Part shown: positions 60,840 to 64,000 of the stretch, one piece after another
How the letters are laid out: each line of letters opens with the position of its first letter
How positions within the stretch are numbered: the stretch's first letter is position 1
Assembly (NCBI RefSeq): GCF_017104715.1
Contig: NZ_JAAGPI010000022.1
Span: 62,001-126,000 of the forward strand
DNA: 64,000 bases
DNA from: Burkholderia sp. Ac-20365
GTDB taxonomy: Bacteria > Pseudomonadota > Gammaproteobacteria > Burkholderiales > Burkholderiaceae
Reading direction: 5' to 3'
The notes under the pieces: model-generated
Seen by the model: the letters and a program-made list of their open reading frames with translations, nothing else
What the model was told of the DNA's origin: nothing
The model's database searches: none
Made by a program: the position numbers and the translations under genes

Positions 60840-62201
60840 ATGGAAGCTGTCCACGGCAGCATGCTGCTGATCTACGCCGTGATCGCCATTGCAGTGCTGA
60901 TTCTGATGATCACGCGCTTCAAGGTCTATCCGTTCCTCGTCCTCATCATCGTGTCGTTGCTGCTGGGTCTTGCCGTCGGCATGCCGGCGGGCACGATCGT
61001 GAAGTCGTTCGAAACGGGCAACGGCAATACACTGGGTCACATTGCGATCGTCGTCGGCCTCGGCACGATGCTCGGCAAGATGATGGCCGAATCGGGCGGC
61101 GCCGAGCGCATCGCCACCACGTTGATCAACTGGTTCGGTGAGAAGAACATTCACTGGGCGATGATGTTCGTGGCGATCATCGTCGGCTTGCCGGTGTTCT
61201 TCGAAGTCGGCTTCGTGCTGCTGATTCCGATCGCGTTCAACGTCGCGAAGCGTACGGGCAAATCGCTGCTGCTGATCGGCCTGCCGATGGTCGCGGGTCT
61301 GTCCGTCGTGCACGGTCTGATTCCGCCGCACCCGGCCGCGCTGCTCGCCGTGCAGGCCTATCACGCGGATATCGGCCGCACGATTGCGTATGGTCTGCTG
61401 GTCGGCGTGCCGACGGCGATCGTCGCGGGTCCGCTGTTCGCGCTGTTGATTCACCGTCATATCAAGCTGGCGGAAAACAATCCGCTCGCCGCACAGTTCG
61501 TCGATTCAGAACATCAGGCGGGCTCGCGCGAGCTGCCGGGCTTCGGCATCACGCTGTTCACGATCCTGCTGCCGGTGATTCTTATGCTGATCGGCAGCTG
61601 GGCGGATCTCGTGTTCGCGCCGAAGACGACGGCCAATGATCTGCTGAAATTCATCGGCACGTCCGACGTTGCGCTGCTGATCGCCGTGCTCGTCAGCTTC
61701 TGGACGTTCGGTGCGAGCCGTGGTTTCAACCGCGAGCAGATCCAGAAGTTTTGCGGCGAGTGTCTGGCGCCGATTGCGGGGATTACGTTGATCGTGGGCG
61801 CGGGCGGCGGCTTTGGGCGTGTGCTGATGGATAGCGGCATCTCGAAGCAGATCGTCGAGACGGCGACGTCCGCACATCTGTCGCCGCTGCTGCTTGGCTG
61901 GTTCGTGGCTGCGCTGATTCGTCTTGCGACGGGTTCCGCGACGGTTGCGATGACGACGGCATGCGGCATCGTCGCGCCGATTGCGCAGGCGAGCGGCGTG
62001 CAGGTGAAGCCGGAATTGCTGGTGCTCGCAACGGGTTCGGGCTCGCTGATTTTCTCGCACGTTAACGACGGCGGATTCTGGCTGATCAAGGAGTACTTCG
62101 GAATGACGGTGGGGCAGACGTTCAAGACGTGGTCGCTCTGCGAAACCATCATTTCGCTGATGGGATTGGGTTTGACCTTCGCTTTGGCGGCGGTCCTGTA
62201 A
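60840..62201 (+). CDS. Gluconate:H+ symporter (GntP family)
   Basis: A 453-residue inner-membrane permease with 12 or more hydrophobic segments. GntP-family signatures include FETGNGNTLGHIAIVVGLGTMLGKMMAESGGAERIA, the EVGFVLLIPIAFNVAKRTG loop, VVHGLIPPHPAALLAV and GAGGGFGRVLMDSGI, then FSHVNDGGFWLIKEYFGMTV. ATG at 60840 follows AAAGGAGGAG. It imports gluconate for the kinase encoded 10 bases downstream, feeding 6-phosphogluconate into edd-eda. Which GntP paralogue it is cannot be decided here. Confidence 0.94.
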   Translation: MEAVHGSMLLIYAVIAIAVLILMITRFKVYPFLVLIIVSLLLGLAVGMPAGTIVKSFETGNGNTLGHIAIVVGLGTMLGKMMAESGGAERIATTLINWFGEKNIHWAMMFVAIIVGLPVFFEVGFVLLIPIAFNVAKRTGKSLLLIGLPMVAGLSVVHGLIPPHPAALLAVQAYHADIGRTIAYGLLVGVPTAIVAGPLFALLIHRHIKLAENNPLAAQFVDSEHQAGSRELPGFGITLFTILLPVILMLIGSWADLVFAPKTTANDLLKFIGTSDVALLIAVLVSFWTFGASRGFNREQIQKFCGECLAPIAGITLIVGAGGGFGRVLMDSGISKQIVETATSAHLSPLLLGWFVAALIRLATGSATVAMTTACGIVAPIAQASGVQVKPELLVLATGSGSLIFSHVNDGGFWLIKEYFGMTVGQTFKTWSLCETIISLMGLGLTFALAAVL

Positions 62202-62211
62202 GGAGTTTCAG

Positions 62212-62706
62212 ATGATTTTGATCGCGATGGGCGTGTCGGGCGCCGGCAAGACCCGGATTGGCGAAATGCTGGCGGAGCGGCTCAAGTGCACGTTCACCGA
62301 TGGCGATGCGTTTCATAGCGCGGCCAACAAGGAGAAGATGCACAACGGTATTCCGTTGACGGATGAAGACCGTTGGCCATGGCTCAGGACGATCCGTGCG
62401 GCGATCGAAGAGAAGCAGAAGGCGCAGGAAGATGCGGTTTTTACCTGTTCTTCGTTGAAGCGGTCTTATCGGGATGTTTTGCGCAATGGCGATAAGGATG
62501 TGTGTTTTGTTTATCTGAAGGGATCGAGGGAAGTGCTGCAGGCTCGTCTGCAGACCCGAACCGGGCATTTCTTCGATCCTTCGTTGTTGCAGAGTCAGCT
62601 TGATACGCTTGAAGAGCCTGGTGAAGACGAGGCGATTACTGTGAGTATTGAGCTTACGCCTGAGCAGATTGTTGAGGAGACGCTTGTTCAGCTTCGCATG
62701 AGGTAA
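62212..62706 (+). CDS. gntK: Gluconokinase
   Basis: A 164-residue P-loop kinase that makes 6-phosphogluconate from gluconate. The Walker A is MGVSGAGKTRIGE (about residues 6-18), the substrate region is FTDGDAFHSAANKEKMHNGIPLTDEDRWPWL, and the lid region is CSSLKRSYRDVLR; TGHFFDPSLLQSQLDTLEEP follows, as in GntK. The 3' half uses many T-ending and CGG/CTT/GTT-type codons, unlike the rest of the window. It ends 13 bases before the second palindromic repeat. Confidence 0.96.
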   Translation: MILIAMGVSGAGKTRIGEMLAERLKCTFTDGDAFHSAANKEKMHNGIPLTDEDRWPWLRTIRAAIEEKQKAQEDAVFTCSSLKRSYRDVLRNGDKDVCFVYLKGSREVLQARLQTRTGHFFDPSLLQSQLDTLEEPGEDEAITVSIELTPEQIVEETLVQLRMR

Positions 62707-62719
62707 GGGGTTTTTGATT

Positions 62720-63423
62720 GTCTTGCGACGCTGGGTTGGTTTGCTTTTGTCTTCGCTGGCATCCGCGATTTGCCTTCGTGCTTCACGCGTCGCCCCTGTG
62801 CGGGGCGGCACTTACTTTCTTTGCCGCCGCAAAGAAAGTAAGCAAAGAAAGCGGGCTAACACCGCCCGTGCTTCACCACCGCCTGAGGGCCCCCAACGGG
62901 TCCTCCACTTCCCACGGCAACCTCGCTGGTCGATGCCCGTTGCCAACGCTCTTAACTCGCGCCGCACCCACTTCGATCACCCGTAGCACGTCGCGCGGCA
63001 GCGAACGACTACGGCCGCTCAGGTGGCAAACTGTGTGTCGGTCGTAGTGCTGCACACCTCGGCGCTCTTACGACACCGATCGTGTTCTTCAGTCCGGAGT
63101 GAAGTTCATACGCCGCGACAACCTACACACAGTTTGCCGCTATAGAACGCAGGCGATTTGATCGCGTGTGAGGTGACGCGGGAGCATGAAGCGGATGATG
63201 AGCCAGTTCGAAGCGCTGGCAACGGGCATTGAAAGGCAGATTGCCGTGTGAAGCGGAGGACCCGTTGGGGGCCCTCAGGCGGGGGTCAAGAACGGGCGGT
63301 GTTAGCCCGCTTTCTTTGCTTACTTTCTTTGCGGCGGCAAAGAAAGTAAGTGCCGCCCCGCACAGGGGCGACGTGTGAAGCATGAAAGCAAACCGCGGAT
63401 GCCCGCGCAAGGCTAAGCAAACC
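62720..63423. repeat. Nested palindromic (fold-back) repeat, copy 2
   Basis: A ~704-bp relative of the element at 37.7 kb, in the opposite orientation: its right arm and centre match the reverse complement of copy 1's left arm and centre, including the flanks of the inner inverted repeat (63025-63038 and 63125-63138, GGCAAACTGTGTGT and complement). Arms again carry the GCCCC/GGGGC hairpin and the CTTACTTTCTTTGC stem. It lies between convergent gntK and purB. Open frames within it are not supported as genes. Confidence 0.9.
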
Positions 63424-63458
63424 AAATCTCAAACGCCCGGCGCGGAAAAAAACAGCTA

Positions 63459-64000
63459 TTACTTAATCCGCTTGGCCAGCTCGGCAGCCTTGCCGACATA
63501 AGACCCAGGCGTCATCGCAAGCAAACGCTCCTTGGCGTCCGCAGGAATAGCAAGCCCATTAACAAACGTCTGCAGCGCATCGCGAGTGATGCCTTTACCG
63601 CGCGTGAGTTCCTTCAGCTGCTCGTAGGGATTCTCAATGCCATACCGGCGCATAACAGTCTGCACAGGCTCAGCGAGCACTTCCCACGTCGCATCGAGAT
63701 CGTCGTTCAGACGCTGAGGATTGACTTCAAGCTTATCCAGCCCACGATTCAACGCGTCATACGCCAACAAGGAATACCCAAACGCAACACCAATATTCCG
63801 CAGCACCGTCGAATCGGTCAAATCACGCTGCCAGCGCGAAACCGGCAGCTTGTCTGCCAGATGCCGCAACGTCGCGTTAGCGAGACCAAGATTACCTTCC
63901 GAGTTCTCGAAGTCGATCGGATTGACCTTATGCGGCATCGTCGACGAACCGATTTCACCTGCCTTCGTCTTCTGCTTGAAATAGCCGATAGAGATATAAC
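63459..64000 (-). CDS. purB: Adenylosuccinate lyase (5' end cut by window)
   Basis: The C-terminal 180 residues of PurB, which releases fumarate in two steps of purine synthesis. The fumarase-superfamily signature GEIGSSTMPHKVNPIDFENSEGN is at the window edge, with the catalytic serine loop, and LPVSRWQRDLTDSTVLRNIGVAFGYSLLAYDAL follows. The C-terminus ends VGKAAELAKRIK. It is convergent with gntK across the second palindromic repeat. The 3' part uses relatively many T-ending codons. Confidence 0.96.
   Translation of the reverse strand, partial: YISIGYFKQKTKAGEIGSSTMPHKVNPIDFENSEGNLGLANATLRHLADKLPVSRWQRDLTDSTVLRNIGVAFGYSLLAYDALNRGLDKLEVNPQRLNDDLDATWEVLAEPVQTVMRRYGIENPYEQLKELTRGKGITRDALQTFVNGLAIPADAKERLLAMTPGSYVGKAAELAKRIK

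Noticed and set aside
62718..63425. Open frames inside palindromic repeat copy 2
   Set aside because: Same repeat-derived peptides as in copy 1; explained by the element.

Overview
The window is GC-rich and packed with genes. It reads as chromosome 1 of a beta-proteobacterium of Burkholderia sensu lato, most likely Paraburkholderia or Caballeronia. The reasons are the gene orders aroQ-accB-accC-prmA and leuS-lptE-holA-proA, the hexR/edd-eda-gluconate module, a BamE with a long Pro/Ala tail, and a multicopy fold-back repeat whose spurious translations I recall from these genera. The genus call is inference from gene content only. No rRNA, tRNA, CRISPR array, prophage or insertion sequence is visible.

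Layout. 1-8.0 kb (minus strand): a long co-directional block holding a conserved NTase-like protein, a TlpA-type thioredoxin, aroQ, accB, accC, prmA, a zinc-ribbon/DUF3426 membrane protein, tpx and a truncated PfkB sugar/nucleoside kinase. Four of its intergenic gaps carry strong GC-rich stem-loops without U-tracts. 8.0-14.1 kb (plus): mpl, a YqiA-like esterase, an RNB-family exoribonuclease, aroE and mtgA, with several stop/start overlaps. 14.1-24.9 kb (plus): a sugar-oxidation cluster with an IclR regulator, DgoK, DgoA, two SDR dehydrogenases, an AraFGH-type ABC importer, an SMP-30 lactonase and an aldose 1-epimerase. Together they would import and oxidise D-galactose (and probably L-arabinose or a related sugar) by the De Ley-Doudoroff route; the aldonate dehydratase is not in the window. 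25-31 kb: pyrF, then cupin, cinA, pgpA and thiL on the minus strand, then maeB.

31.1-33.9 kb: a candidate minus-strand small RNA under a perfect 20-bp operator-like palindrome, a secreted RNase Sa/barnase-type ribonuclease with its barstar-type inhibitor, rsmE and a VOC protein. 34-37.7 kb: tkt and gapA. 37.7-38.4 kb: first copy of a ~0.7-kb nested palindromic repeat. 38.5-42.4 kb: FadR-type GntR regulator, dctA, allantoicase and ureidoglycolate lyase (purine-ureide use), with three GGTCNGACC operator-like sites between regulator and transporter. 42.5-52.8 kb: fur/bamE divergent pair, dapB, an ExbB/ExbD pair, leuS (with competing stem-loops in its leader), lptE, holA, proA, hemJ.

52.8-64 kb: a comparatively AT-rich gap leading to a 1107-residue trimeric autotransporter adhesin with ESPR-type signal peptide; then hexR divergent from edd-eda, a gluconate permease and gluconokinase, with two HexR-like operators between hexR and edd. 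The second copy of the palindromic repeat, in inverted orientation, lies between gntK and the truncated purB. Both repeat copies sit exactly between convergent gene pairs, which is the strongest unexplained structural signal here.
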